Shown: positions 35,185 to 48,500, numbered from the stretch's first letter. The stretch is DNA of 64,000 nt from Argentina anserina (GCF_933775445.1 NC_065876.1:17732001-17796000); one strand, 5' to 3'. Notes: a model not told the origin generated them from the letters alone. Made by a program: numbers and translations.

Positions 35185-38100
35185 ACCTGAAGAGAAAATG
35201 TTAGTAATAATGAAAGGACCTATCCATCTAGAACGTAATTTACCAGGAAACAACTTAAGTCGAGAATTAAACAAAAGAACTTTCTGCTCAACGACAAAGT
35301 GTTTCTTCCTAATCATGCGGTCATGGAATGTCTTAGTCTTCTCCTTGTAAACCATTGCCGAATCATAGGCCTCATTTCGAATCTCTTCAAGTTCATGCAA
35401 TTGCAACTTCCTATGTAATCCGGCCTCATCAATGTCCATGTTAAAATTCTTCACAGCTCACCATGCACGATGTTCAAGCTCCACAGGAAGATGGCACGCC
35501 TTGCCATAGACTAATCGAAATGGTGACATGCCAACGGAGTCTTGTATGCCGTCCTATAGGCCCAAAGAGCATCATCCAATCGTTGAGACCAATCCTTGCG
35601 TGATGGTCCAACAGACTTCTCCAAAATTCTCTTGATCTCACGATTATATAGCTCCACTTGTCCACTTGTTTGGGGGTGATAAGGCGTAGCAACCTTATGC
35701 TTGATTCCATACTTCTTCATCAACGCCTCAATGGTTCGGTTGCAAAAGTGAGATCCTCCATCACTAATGATAACTCTCGGCATACCAAACCTAGAGAAAA
35801 TGTTAGAACGAAGGAAATCTGCAACAACTCGAGAATCATTAGTCCGGGTGGCCTTTGCTTCCACCCATTTTGACACATAATCAACACAAACGAGTATATA
35901 CACGAAACCATTTGAGCTAGGAAAAGGTCCCATGAAATCAATACCCCAACAATCAAATATTTCAACATGTATAATCGGTGTCATAGGCATTTGATCTCTA
36001 GATCCTAAGTTTCCCATGCGTTGGCACCTATCACAAGTCATGCAAAAATGATATGCATCTTTAAAAATCGTAGGCCAAAAGAAACCACATTCGAGCACCT
36101 TAAGAGCAGTCCTACGTGAACCAAAATGTCCTCCACAAGATTCAGAATGGCAAAAAGTAAGTATAGAATGATGTTCAGATTCAGGGACACACCTCCTAAT
36201 GATTTGATCAACACAATGTTTCCACAAGTATGGTTCATCCCAAACATAATACTTAGCTAATGCCTTGAGTCTATTCTTTTGAGCATGCGATAAAATATCC
36301 GGAAATTGCTTAGAAACAAGATAATTGACAATATCAGCATACCATGGCTCACTTACCTCAACTCGAAAGAGTTGCTCATCCGGAAAACTCTCTTGGATAG
36401 CCAAGGGCTCGGCATCTCTCACCAAACGACTCAAGTGATCCGCCACAACATTGTCACTTCCCTTCTTGTCCTTGATCTCGAGATCAAACTCTTGGAGTAG
36501 AAGAATCCATCGAATCAATCTTGGTTTGGCATCCTTCTTTGTCATTAAATACTTCAAGGCCGCATGGTCAGTGTAAACAATAACTTTAGATTGAAGTAAG
36601 TAAGAACGAAACTTATCTAGAGCAAAGATCACGGCAAGAAGTTCTTTTTCAGTTGTGGTGTAGTTTTGTTGAGCATCATTGAGTGTTCGTGAGGCATAGT
36701 AGATGGCGTAGGGCTGCTTGTCCTTCCTCTGCCCTAGCACGGCTCCAACTGCATAGTCGGAGGCATCACACATCAACTCAAATGGCAAGGACCAATCCGG
36801 CGGTGCCATGATCGGTGCTGAAGTTAGGAGCTTCTTCAAAGTCTCGAATGCAAGCTTGCAATCATCATCAAAGTGAAAGGGAACGTCCTTTTGAAGTAAT
36901 GAACTCATTGGTCTCGCAATCTTGGAAAAGTCTTTGATAAACCTACGATAGAAACCTGTATGTCCAAGAAACGATCGAACATCGCTCACACTTGTGGGGA
37001 GGGGTAAGTGACGCACAAGATCTATTTTAGACTTATTAACCTCAATTCCTCTAGATGAAACAATATGGCCTAAGACAATGCCTTGCGTGACCATAAAACG
37101 ACATTTTTCCCAATTCAAAACCAAGTTAGTTTCTTCACAACGTTTGAGCACAAGTTCAACATTTTCTAAACAAGTTTCGAAATCTTCACCATAGACAGAA
37201 AAATCATCCATGAAAACTTCAATTTTAGAACCAATATACTCAGAGAAAATGTGATACATACAACGTTGAAACGTACCTAGGGCCTTGCACAAACCAAAAG
37301 GCATACGACGATAAGCAAACGTACCAAAAGGGCATGTGAACGTAGTCTTCTCTTGATCTTCTTCCGCAACACTTATTTGGTTGTATCCACTATATCCATC
37401 AAGGAAACAATAGAAAGAGTGACCAGCTAACCTCTCAAGCATTTGATCAATGAATGGCAATGGCATATGGTCCTTCCTTGTGGTAGCATTGAGCTTCATA
37501 TAGTCGATACATACTCTATGACCGGTCACTGTCCTTTGAGGCACCAACTCGTTGTCTTTGTTCTTCATCACCGTGATGCCTGACTTCTTTGGCACAACTT
37601 GAATAGGAGAGATCCACCTACTATCCGAGATGGGGTAGATCACACCACAATCGTGCAACTTAGTGATTTCATCCTTTACAACTTGCATCATTGGTGGGTG
37701 AAGGCGTCTCTGACCTTCCTTGGTTGGTTTGGCACCATCTTCTAGCAAGATTCGATGCACACACATGGTAGGGCTGATCCCCTTGATGTCAGCTAAGGTC
37801 CATCCTATTGCCGTCTTGTGTCTCTTCAATACTTCAATCAATCTCTCCTCTTGCTCCTTATTTAGTGCAGATGAAATGATCACGGGCAATGTACCCTCTT
37901 CTCCTAAAAACGCATACTTCAAGTGGTCCGGAAGAACCTTAAGATCAAGCTTCGGAGCTTGCACCACAGAAGGAAGATTCTTGTTAGTAGTTAAGAGAAT
38001 TGGACTAGGAGAGACAAAGCTTACCTCACGTGCAACCTCAAGAGAGGTCACGTTTTCATGAATGAAGGATGGCACGGCATCATTAGCTTCTAGCACCGAA

Positions 38101-40610
38101 ATGTTTGAGCTATCACTTGTAAATCCGGTCCCTTGGGCAATGGTGAGTGCCAACTCGTCATTTGTTAAGGTATCTAGATAGTTATCTGCAAGGGAATCAA
38201 GTATGTCAACTGAAAAACAATCACTTAACTCCGAAAGAGGATACCTCATAGCTTCAAAGATGTTGAAGCTCATCACTTCACCATCGAACTCAAAGGTGAG
38301 TGATCCACTAAACACATCTATTTTTGTTCGTGCAGTTCTCATGAAGGGGCAGCCCAACAAGATAGGGACCTCCTTGTCATCTGCCTCTGTTTGCTCCATG
38401 TCTATGACATAGAAGTCGGCAGGGAAGATTAAGCTCGAAACCTGCACAAGAACATCTTCAACATAGTCCAAAGGGACTTTGTTGGAACAATCAGCCAATC
38501 GAATTACAACATTGTCACGTTTCAAATCACCTAAACCTAGGTCCTCATAGATATAATACGGCATTACATTAATAGATGCACCTAAGTCTAGCATTATCTT
38601 CTCAAATGTCATGTTTCCGATTGTATAAGGGATAGAAAAACTCCCTGGATCCTTAAGCTTTGGTGGTAGCTTCCTTTGGAGCACGGCAGAAACCGTCTCA
38701 CTCATTGTGACAACCTCCTTCTCTCGAGTCATCCTCTTGTTGGTGCACAATTCTTTCAAAAACTTAGCATACCTAGGATTCTGTTGGATGCATTCAATAA
38801 GAGGCATGTTCACTTCCACCTTCTTGAAAATATCGAGCATGGCTTGATTAGAGTCATTCTTCTTTTGCTTTCCAAATCTACTAGGGAAGGGAACACGAGG
38901 AAGATCATTAGTTGAAACCAAACCACTAGAGTTAGGATCCTTACCTTTGTCATTCACGGCATGATCTCCTTGTGGTAGAGGCACGGCATCATTGGCTTTA
39001 GAGGAGGCAGGGTCCTTCTCTAAGTCTTTGGCATTGAAACTCTCGGCCTCCTTACCTTTAGAAGGCACGGCCTTCTTGTGTTGCTGCAATGGAGCATCCA
39101 AGATCCTCCCACTTCTTGTCATCATGGCCTTCACGTTAGGATTAGGCTCAGTTTGGCTCGGCAACTTTCCTCCTTCATGGATCTTGCCCATGAAATCGAT
39201 CACTTGTCCCATCTGCTTCTTAAGCTCGGTTATGTCCTTAGAATGAGCTTGTTGACTTGTAACTAAAGCTTGAGTAGCAGAGTTTAGATTTTGTTGCCCT
39301 TGAGCAAGAGACTTCAAAAGTTCATCGTAATTAGGTGAAGATGCATTATTCGAACCATGAACATTAGAGTTAAAGGGAGCAGAACCTTGAGGTACCTGAG
39401 GCCTCACAAACAAACCTGAAGGACGAGGTCCTTGACCTTGAGCATTGGATGGTTGAGCATTGTTGCTCCAACAAAAATTTGGATGATCTCTAAGTCCAGG
39501 GTTGTATGTGTTCGAGTATGGATCGTACCTAGGCCTTTGTTGCCCCATAAAGTTCAACTCTTCTTCAGTCATTGCACCATTTGGACAATTGTCAGTCGTG
39601 TGATCCTTGAAAGAACAAATGCCACATGCTTGAGGGTTGATGCTCGAACCATTGAATGCCTTGACTAGAACGTCAAGCTTCCTTTCTAAAGTCGCCATCT
39701 GATTCCTTGCATCAACATCATACACCCCACGGCTCTTGCTTCCTCTCTTCTCCTTAGAACTAAATTGGCGATTGTTGTCAGCCAAGTCATCAATCAAGGT
39801 GTAAGCTTCTTGACCGGTCTTGTTCATGAATGTGCAGCCACATGCCGAGTCCACCATGCTCTTATTGGTGGTGTCGAGTCCTTCATAGAAGAATTGCACC
39901 AAGTCATCCAACGAAATACCATGGTGAGGGCACTTCCTTTGTAGTTCCTGAAATTCCTCCCAAGCCTCATAGAGTGAATCACCATCCTTTTGAGTGAAGT
40001 TCTGAATCTCCCTCCTAAGTCTTTTCGTGAGTTGAGCAGGGAAGAATTGCTTTAAGAACCTCCTAGTCATTTCGTCCCATGTAGTGATGATTCCTGCAGG
40101 CAAAGAGTACAACCAACGTTTAGCATCATCCTTAAGGGTAAATGGAAACAAAAGCAACCTCAAGCCTTCTTGAGAAAGATGATGAATCGATTGGAGCTTG
40201 CAAATGTCCAAGAACTCCCTAAGGTGAACATTAGGGTCTTCCATTGAAGAACCAGAATACTTAGGCAGCTGCCCAAGCAATTGAACAGGAATGGAGAAGT
40301 TAGCTTCATCAGGTGGAGTGAAAGCAATGCATGAAGGTGATTCAGGGGTGGTGGGAATGAATGCATTCTTGAGTGCCATTGGAGCACCAACAGGAATTAT
40401 GTCACGGTCCGCAATTGTGTCTAAATCTAAATTGAAGACGAAGGGGAAGGAAAGATCCTCCTCTTCTTCTGATCTAAGTGAAGAGTTTAAGATTGAATTG
40501 CTTGGAGATGTTTCGAAATTTAAAGGTCCACTTATGAAAGAGTTGTTTAAATCTCTAAGTGCTTGAATTCGATCCTTGAGCTCTTGTGTTTTCTTAGAAA
40601 ATTCGGACAT
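35185..40610 (-). pseudogene. Element B gag-pol, nearly complete
   Basis: The ATG at 40610 opens 1,699 codons. Order: gag with zinc knuckle [14 protein letters not shown] (residues 329-342); protease DLGAS (675-679); RT with [12 protein letters not shown] (1067-1078) and FMDDF (1133-1137); RNase H CDASDYA (1281-1287); integrase zinc region with CMTCDRC (1523-1528) and core GIDFMGPF (1556-1563) and ISDGGSHF. A one-base loss near 35530 shifts the frame just after AYKTPL, ending the product early at 35511. The following frame has TGA at 35458-35460 in place of Trp and then runs through FNMDIDEA and [17 protein letters not shown] to the breakpoint at 35185. Catalytic sites upstream look intact. 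It is far better preserved than A. Only the integrase C-terminus and 3' end are lost. Confidence 0.95.
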
Positions 40611-41353
40611 GCATAGTACCTGTTGTACGAAAGTTAAAGAGTTAGCATTGAAGAATACACAATGAACACATATAATTCGTGCCTTCCCTTAGTCACACAC
40701 ACGCACACTTATGGGGAAGGACACGGCAACTATGTTGTCAAGTTTACAAAGAGTTAGTTCTTTACGTTTACAAAAGTTCATACAATTCACAAGTTCTTTT
40801 TGGCATTTTAATGATCGATTGATTCTAAGTTGTAAACCAAAGTGGACATGCGGCCTAAGTATGGATGCCTAGACACAAGATCAAGTCTTTGTTTCAGAAG
40901 GCCTTGTAGCTCAATCAGAGATAGTGAACATGGTAGGACTCATTTGTTGAACTACGGAGAGCGAACTCTCTATCGACTCCATCACCGAGATGTATGTCAG
41001 TCATTAGTTCTCTGAGATCCAATTTTGGTCCCATGTACCAGAGTAATAAGAGAGCGTGCCCCTTTCTCAGCTGGACTTAACCTCATGTGTTAGAGAAATC
41101 TCCAAGTGTTAATAAAAGCCGCCCTCGACCTCATGCAAACTCGAGAGCTAGCATGAAGGGTTAAGGCTAATATTAACAAAAGGGACTTTACCTATTCCGT
41201 TCGATTTACAACCTACAACAATCATTCACTCAAGCACCAAAAAAACAACCTAAGATACATTACTATATGTACAACGAAACAGGATAAGTATATACAAATG
41301 TACAATATACACAATGAATTCGCATTAAAAGTTAGGGATCCATCTCTTATGGA
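40611..41353 (-). other. Element B untranslated leader
   Basis: Inverted counterpart of the element A leader at 28613-29360; no frame of interest. Confidence 0.8.
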
Positions 41354-41371
41354 TCCCCAGCAACGGCACCA
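41354..41371 (-). other. Primer binding site of element B
   Basis: Minus strand TGGTGCCGTTGCTGGGGA, two bases inside the LTR. It differs from element A's site at two positions (TGGCGCC, GCCGGGG), so pairing with tRNA-Asp would be slightly weaker. Confidence 0.85.
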
Positions 41372-41373
41372 TT

Positions 41374-42939
41374 TGATGATTGATCGATTACTCGACATCA
41401 ATATTTAACCCTGAACACATCATTAGTAGTATAAAGCAAGAGGGTATCGTTCACAAACCGGGGATCCAGCCAGGGCTTAGGATCATAACACTTAACACGA
41501 ATTCATAAAGATATAAATGGATTGATTTAGATTCGGATTGAGTTATAAAAACAGTAAATAAAACCTAAACTAATATATACATGTGATCAACCAACCAACA
41601 CATAAACAATCACCAAACAAATCATGTAAGAACAAAGCCATCAAATTCCCTTCTCATTCATGTTCATGCCGTAGGTATCAAGGTTCCAAACTAAGTTCGA
41701 TCATGCATCAAGTTCCTACTTGGTTCCTAATACATGGATACATTCGAGCTTAACTACTTGTCTTGCTACGAAATCTAACATACCAATTCATCATGCAATT
41801 ACATATCACATAGAGAAATCAACATGTTTCAATACCTATCCACTGCCGAACTTAGAATAAAAAATCGGTGAGATAACAAAGAACAATTACTCAACTACTT
41901 GTATCATAATCGTTACTAACTTTGAATGATCTACATATGCAACATCAACTACTTGTCTTAATTACACATGCAATATAAGAACATATCGAAATTTAATTAA
42001 GAACATAGAACAATAACTCACGGCATCAAAACAGAAATCATTGAAAGAAAATCGCAATCTTTAATTCTTACACAATTCGAAAGAACAACTATCTCATAGA
42101 CAAGATTAAATTGAACTTTAACAAAACCAAAACAGAAATCATCCAAGAACAAGAAAACATAAAACCGAAATAAAACATGAAGATCATAGAGTTACACTTT
42201 GAAATAATCCTACGGGGTTTATTCCAAGAAAACGAAGATCCTAGGCTACTTGCTTCGAATCCAAAGGGTGGAAAAGGATGAATTTCGGTTTTAGGATTTC
42301 TTAGAGGATGAAAGAGTATTTCGGCAGAGCTATGGCTTGTGCTTTGTGTGCAAGGCTGATGATCATAATATGGGGAGGCCGAGCCTCTATATATAGGAGT
42401 CTAGGAAGCCCCTTGCCGTCCCATTTAGGAGATAGAATCCAATTGGGAAACTGAAATCCTCTTTGTTATGGATTTGATTTATGTACTCCATATCCAACTT
42501 GATGTAGGAAACCAAATCCAATAGGGAGACCACATAAGGGCTGCACGGCAACAATCTTGGTCCAACTAGGAGTAGCTAGGCCGGCCTCCTCTTCTCCTTC
42601 TTCAACTCGGATATGATTTCCTTGTTCAACTAGGAGTACATCTCGGCAACTCTTCTTCCTTTCCAAATATGACTTGTCTTTCCTGAAAAGAAATCGTCGA
42701 TTAAGGAATAGGAAAGAATGAAAATAGGAAAGTAGAGTCCTAGTCGAGTAAGGAATCCTAGCTCAATAAGGAGTTCTAACATTTAGCACAATTTCATCAT
42801 CAAATCATCTAAATTCGGCATAGCTCTACTTAGAACATACATATGACAAATATGAACCTAAAACAACTAAATAAGAAGTAACAAAGGATAAGAATAGGGC
42901 ATATACACATTAAGAACGTCACACTTTGTGCTCCTATCA
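41374..42939 (-). mobile_element. Element B 5' LTR (1,566 bp)
   Basis: On the minus strand starts TGATAGGAGCAC and ends AATCATCA. TATA box at about 42388-42396. Same family as the A LTRs but with more differences. Confidence 0.92.
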
Positions 42940-44210
42940 ATGCATTCCTAGGGAGACAAGGAAATCATGTCCGAGTTGAAGAAGGAAAAGAGGAGGCTGG
43001 CCTAGCTACTCCTAGTTGGACCAAGTATCATGCCGTGCAGCCCTTAAGTGATCTCCCTATTGGACTTGGTTTCCTACATCAAGTTGGATATGGAGTACAT
43101 GAATCAAAATCCATAACAAAGAGGATTTCAGTTTCCCAATTGGTTTCTATCTCCTAAATGGGACGGTAAGAGGCTTCCTAGACTCCTATATATAGAGGCT
43201 CGGCCTCTCCATATTTGCATCATCAGCCTTGCACACAAAGCACAACCCATAGCTCTGCCGAAACACTCTTCCATTTTCCAAGAAATCCTAAAACCGAAAT
43301 TCATCCTTTTCCATCCTTTGGATTCGAAGCAAGTAGCCTAGGATCTTCGTTTGCTTGGAATAAACCCCGTAGGATTATTTCAAAGTGTAACTCTATGATC
43401 TTCATGTCTTATTTCGGTTTTATGTTTTCTTGTTCTTGGATGATTTCTGTTTTTGTTTTGTTAAAGTTCAATTCAATCTTGTCTATGAGATAGTTGTTCT
43501 TTCGAATTGTGTAAGAATTAAGGATTTCGATTTCGATTTCAATGATTTTTGTTTTGATGGCGTGAGTTATTGTTCCATGTTCTTGATCAAATTTCGATGT
43601 GTTCTTATATTGCATCTGTGATTAAAACAAGTAGTTGATGTTGCATATGTTAATCATTCAAAGTTAGTAACGATTATGATACAAGTAGTGGAGTAATTGT
43701 TCTTTGGTTTTTCACCGATTTTTGATTCTAAGTTCGGCAGTGGATAGGTACTTAAACATGTTGATTTCTCTATGTGATATGTAATTGCATGATGAATTGG
43801 TATGTTAGATGTCGTAGCAAGATAAGTAGTTAAGCTCGAATGTATCCATGTATTAGGAACCAAGTAGGAGCTTGATGCATGATCGAACTTAGTGTGGAAT
43901 CTTAATACCTACGACATGAACATGAATGAGAAGGGAATTCGATGGCTTTTGTTGTTACATGATTTGTTTGGTGATTGTTTATGTGTTGGTTGGTTGATCA
44001 CATGTATATATTAGTTTAGGTTTTATTTACTGTTTTTATGATTCAATCCGAAACCTATATCAACTTTTTATATCTTTATGAATTCGTGTTAAGTGTTGTG
44101 ATCCTAAGCCCTGGCTGGATCCCCGGTTTGTGAACGATACCCTCTTGCTTTATACTACTAATGATGTGTTCAGGGTTAAATATTGATGTCGAGTAATCGA
44201 GCAATCATCA
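42940..44210 (+). mobile_element. Element A 3' LTR, last 1,271 bp
   Basis: Plus-strand LTR starting at ATGCATTCCTAGGG (LTR position 299) because B occupies its front. It ends ATCATCA and is followed by TAACA, matching A's left flank. Identical in length to the corresponding part of the 5' LTR. Confidence 0.93.
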
Positions 44211-44760
44211 TAACACCAAGAAATCAGCTATGCCAAGCCTTAAAGACAAGGGTAGAGATACAACTATACTAAGCAGGGATATTAACATGTTGGTAATGAA
44301 AGAAAAGGCTTAACGTAGGCTCAAAGGGGTTCATACTAAGGTGTCCCAAGCAGGGCTCATAATAAGGATACGGCTATTTGGCATAAAGTGGTGAAATCCT
44401 AAAAAGATCCAACAATCATTTTCAAAATCAGAGTATATTATGACATAAAGCTTCGAAAGTTTCACAAAGTAAGTTCTAGCATTCTCTAGTTCATTGCAAT
44501 TCTATGGCATATGAATTGATCAAAATAGATGTAATGAGTTTATATAGCCAATAAACGATAGATTAAAGTCTCCAAAGAAAGATACATATATGGCTTGAAA
44601 CTCACATAGGTTACATGAATTCAAACGAGTAGGGAACATGCTCATTATGTACTTAAGTTTCAAACGAGTAGAAGAAATGAAACAACACGTTTCATCTTTA
44701 AATCAAGTGTTTGCCAACATAAATATACAAAAAAAAGGGGAAGGATTTATTAAATGATGG
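44211..44760 (-). mobile_element. Element D, 3' untranslated region, right part
   Basis: Continuation of 26500-27023 across the element A insertion. Minus-strand strings such as ATGAGCATGTTCCCTACTCG and CCTTTGAGCCTACGTTAAG match A's 3' region or the style of Athila/Tat 3' regions. The right limit is uncertain. Confidence 0.6.
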
Positions 44761-45268
44761 TTGATGGACTAGGACGTGCTACCAAAAGCATGATACCAAA
44801 AGTATTGCTTTTGACATAAATATACAAAAAGTCATAAGACACGGTGAGCATGGACCGATTACTAGCAGTAATGATGGGTGGCAAATGTGTTGCCGTTGCT
44901 TTTTTTTTAGGTGGGTGCACCAACCTTTACATGATTACTCCACAAGAGAAGAAGCACCTTCATGAAGCCTTCACCTTGGCAGGTTTGCCGATTTTTGACC
45001 CAGTCTTCAATAAAGTCAGTGGTAGTAGGTCCATCATCTGGAAAAGAAGACAGAAGTCCCTTGATTCCACCACAAACGTCGTACCCCATCACCACAAAAA
45101 CCTTACCACGCTGCATAATGGACCATGGCAAATTATTTGGCTCCAACTTACAAGTACCTTTCAAATTCTAATCATTATGCTCCCCAAATTTTGAATTCTA
45201 GAAAGAAGAGACGCACTCCTTTTTAGTAATGGATGTCTCTGAAATTGGAAATAAACAGGAAGCACGGG
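44761..45268 (-). pseudogene. Unidentified coding-like segment
   Basis: The minus strand is open for 85 codons (45164-44907) with [40 protein letters not shown] and [15 protein letters not shown]. The composition looks protein-like; a plus-strand frame (44844-45194) overlaps. I do not recognise it. It lies between element D and the truncated left end of the gypsy element. Confidence 0.25.
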
Positions 45269-45563
45269 GTGTGGATTAGCGGGAATTGACGGACCGCTCA
45301 GAGGACTTGAAGTTATTTATCTCCAGCTTGTGTGTAGATTTTGTGTGAGTATCTTGTGAGTTTGTTGTGAGGATTACGCAATTCCATTTGTTATAATATT
45401 GAATTATAATTTGGGTTGTAATAATCGGTTTAACTGAGTTGTATTTTGAACTCAGAGATGATCCGCTGTGGCATTTTAAATGATTTCGATTCGTTGAAAT
45501 TGTTTGGTGTTTAACGACTTTGAAATTTTGAGTTTTTATACTCGAAATTTTGGGGTCGTTACA
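45269..45563 (+). mobile_element. Element G 5' LTR, last 295 bp
   Basis: Aligns to 51930-52224 without gaps. By eye I saw only two differences (near 45333 and 45536). Ends GGGGTCGTTACA. The front 2.5 kb of the LTR are missing. Confidence 0.92.
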
Positions 45564-45565
45564 GT

Positions 45566-45577
45566 TGGTATCAGAGC
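45566..45577 (+). other. Primer binding site (initiator tRNA-Met)
   Basis: TGGTATCAGAGC follows the LTR by two bases, complementary to the 3' end of initiator tRNA-Met. Confidence 0.9.
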
Positions 45578-48500
45578 CTAAGTGCGTATTTGGCGATTAT
45601 CTATACCATCCGGGAGCGATGATCCGACTGCAGGCGGGCACCCATCACATGCTCCTCGGTATTGATATGTTGTCGGGTACGCGAGAGTGTTAGGAGCCAT
45701 ACCTTATGGTTTGGTCCTATAGAGAGTATTGTGACGATACTCCGATGATTCACATTCTTCTGAAATTTCATGATTGATATTGGTTGGATCTATTTTGTCG
45801 AATTCGAGACTTCACATGTATGACTGAGTGTTAATTGTTGAATGGTGATGAATTTGGAAAATGGCCGTTGACAGGGCCGAGGACGGACGAGAGGTCGAGG
45901 CCGAGTTAGGGCTGCAGATCGAGTCCGCAATGTGGAGAACCTTTATGAGGAGTCTGCTCCACGGGAAAGACATGTTGATCCTATCGCTGTCGTTAGAGAT
46001 TAGAGTCGTGTGCTGAGGTTGATCAAGGACATTAGTGATATGCCAGTGTCGTCGTTTCATGAGGCCTGGATCATATGGTAGCAGACCATTGGATCGAGAG
46101 AATTGGGACTTACTTGGTGATGATTGAGTGCTTTGAGTTGGAGAAGATGATAATAGCCACGTTCAATTATTGATAGTTCGGTAGAGGAGATGTTAGGATT
46201 GATTCCTACATCTCTGAGGAACTCTTTAGGTGTCACTTCGCGTTTGGAGTGTTCCTCGAATTGGAGACAATGAAAGGCTTGTCCTATTGTGATTGGAAGT
46301 GGAGAGTTCTCTGCTTATTTGATCGTGATTCCGGATCACACCTATAATGTGATCATAGGAATTGATTGGTTGAGTACGCAGTACACGGTGATTGATTGTT
46401 TTGACATGGTGGGTTCATTCGTAGACCCAGGAAACCAGAGTTTCGTATCTTTGATTCGAGGCGGATAATGCCATGAGAGCTTCAGTCATGGCATATGTTG
46501 AGTATGTGGATCTGAAGTAGCTATAACAGACATCGTTGTGATATCAGAGTAAAGTGAGACGTTTCAGGAGATACTGTGTTATAGCCCCTATAACGAAAAC
46601 GCCGTATGGATGGGACAAATGAATTCAAAGACTTAATGACTGGTACGATCAGCTTAGAGAGGCTACAATACTCTCTGAGTTTGACATGCGATCCAGATAC
46701 TGAAATGCTAACAAGTTTGAGTATATAGTTTCCTATCAGGGCAGAGAACTATCAAGGAGTCTTGATAGAGAGCGTTGACTCTATATTGAGGGATGTTCAG
46801 TGTTTAAATGTTGAGGACTAAATTTTAGTTATGCAACTAATCTAAGTTGAAGCCTAACAAGGTTGAGATATTATGTTCAGGTAAGAGATGTGTAAACCAT
46901 AGGTTGGAGGTGGTTAACAAAAATTTTCGTGACTAGCATCTCTAATGCTATTGGTAACAGAGTGGTAGAGCGTATGATACGACCATAAAGTGGTAATACA
47001 ATTATTGAATTGATATTCACATTTTGTCGACGTAACATTCCAAACTTGTTTTGGTTCGGTTATAGACAATTGATGTTATGCATTGTCCTTGGGTGAGCAA
47101 GAAATATAAGGTGATGGAGAAATCTCAATGTGGCGATATGAATTAATTATTTGCTAGATGAACATTTAAATGAGAACGCTGATCTTTCAGGATTTAACTA
47201 TTTTGGTGTTGGGGATTGGAACTTCACAATGCCACAGGTCCAAATGAGACGCAATGGCGGTGAAGTAACTCTATTGAAGGTAAGGTATGAAATGACCTTA
47301 GCTTAATGGTGTTTTGACGAATTTTTCGTGACAAGCACCTTCCAACTGGTAAAGAAATGGTTGAGGACCAAAAAAAAAAATTTGCTTTTCAAGTGCAAGT
47401 GGTGTTAGCGTTGGTGACTTAGAGGCTCTTTTCCCTCTATGCATTAGATTGAATACTGTTGAATAAAGTGGTGTTGACTGAAGTGTTCAACAAGGGATAA
47501 ATTTTACGATAAAAGGGTAATCAAGTATTTGTTGCTTACAGAGAAGTTATTTTGGCCGAATGCGTTGGCCATGAGGGCTCTTATTGAAAGTAAAGAAACA
47601 ACTGTTTAGAGTGGTGGTGTAGCAATCCTTTTGGGGTTAGTTTTGAGGAGATGGTGGACCTAATATCGGGTTCTGTTCAAGTAATTACTAAACTTATTAG
47701 TACTACAACGGTGGGAGAAACCAATATCTTAGATGATGCACTGGGGCATTTGTGTGGGACCGTATGTCATGCATTTGATGCATGTATGAACTAGGGGGTA
47801 AAGTATATCTCAGTTGTGGTCGTGTTGGATTTTGCGCTGTAAAGTTCACCTAATTTTCATGTTCCACCGTTGTGAGATAAATACCTTTTTTGTCTGAACC
47901 CCAAATTGTGGCATACCACTCATGGAAGCAAGAAGATGTAATTAATTTTCGACGGTAAGTTTTGGTGAGTGTGATGGGAAGCGTGATGCGTCACTCTTGT
48001 GGTGGCGGTAGAGGTTCTCTACTGCCTTGTGCGTATATTAGTCGATTCTCTGGTGAAATTTTTGAGAGTAATTCTTAATCCAAGGTGGTGTTCTGTGGTG
48101 GTTGTGAACTCAATTAGTTAAGATTTCTTTATCGTGTTACCGATACAAATATGGTACTTGAGTGGGTATCATGCACGACAACTTTTTATGGTTATAATAA
48201 GATGATCATGAAAGGAGATTATTTTGTTGATTGGAAGAAATGGTAGGTTCGTTATTCTAACGATGATTTGTGGTGAAGTCATGAAGGTATTGTCGTGATA
48301 AAGCACGTTTATTTGAAAACTACTATGTGTGATGTAAGTAGTAGGCATGTGTTAATCATTGATTTGACTCATGTTAGATGTTGGGTTCCACTATCGATGG
48401 TCGAGTTCCATTACAAGCATGCTCACTTGGGTGGCTTACATGTGACTATTAATGTTAGAACATGTGACAGATTGTCTGTTTGGAAGAAGTTTGAGGTATG

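Larger units (their letters stand above)
35185..42939 (-). mobile_element. Element B (Athila-like), 3'-truncated
   Basis: In minus orientation: 5' LTR 42939-41374, PBS 41371-41354, leader, gag-pol from 40610. Its outer edge (TGATAGGAGCACAAAGTG, inverted) lies against ATGCATTCC, the sequence at position 299 of the A LTR, so B inserted into A's 3' LTR. ATGCA (42940-42944) is the likely target duplication; the other side is lost with B's 3' LTR. Confidence 0.9.
27024..44210 (+). mobile_element. Element A (Athila-like) with B nested in its 3' LTR
   Basis: The limits are set by TAACA at 27019-27023 and 44211-44215. A comprises a 5' LTR (27024-28592), PBS, leader, gag-pol (29361-34744) and 3' region to about 35184. 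The 3' LTR is represented by its last 1,271 bp (42940-44210). Element B (35185-42939, minus) lies between. Missing are the rest of A's 3' region, the first 298 bp of its 3' LTR and B's own 3' end, best explained by one deletion across the A/B junction. Confidence 0.88.
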
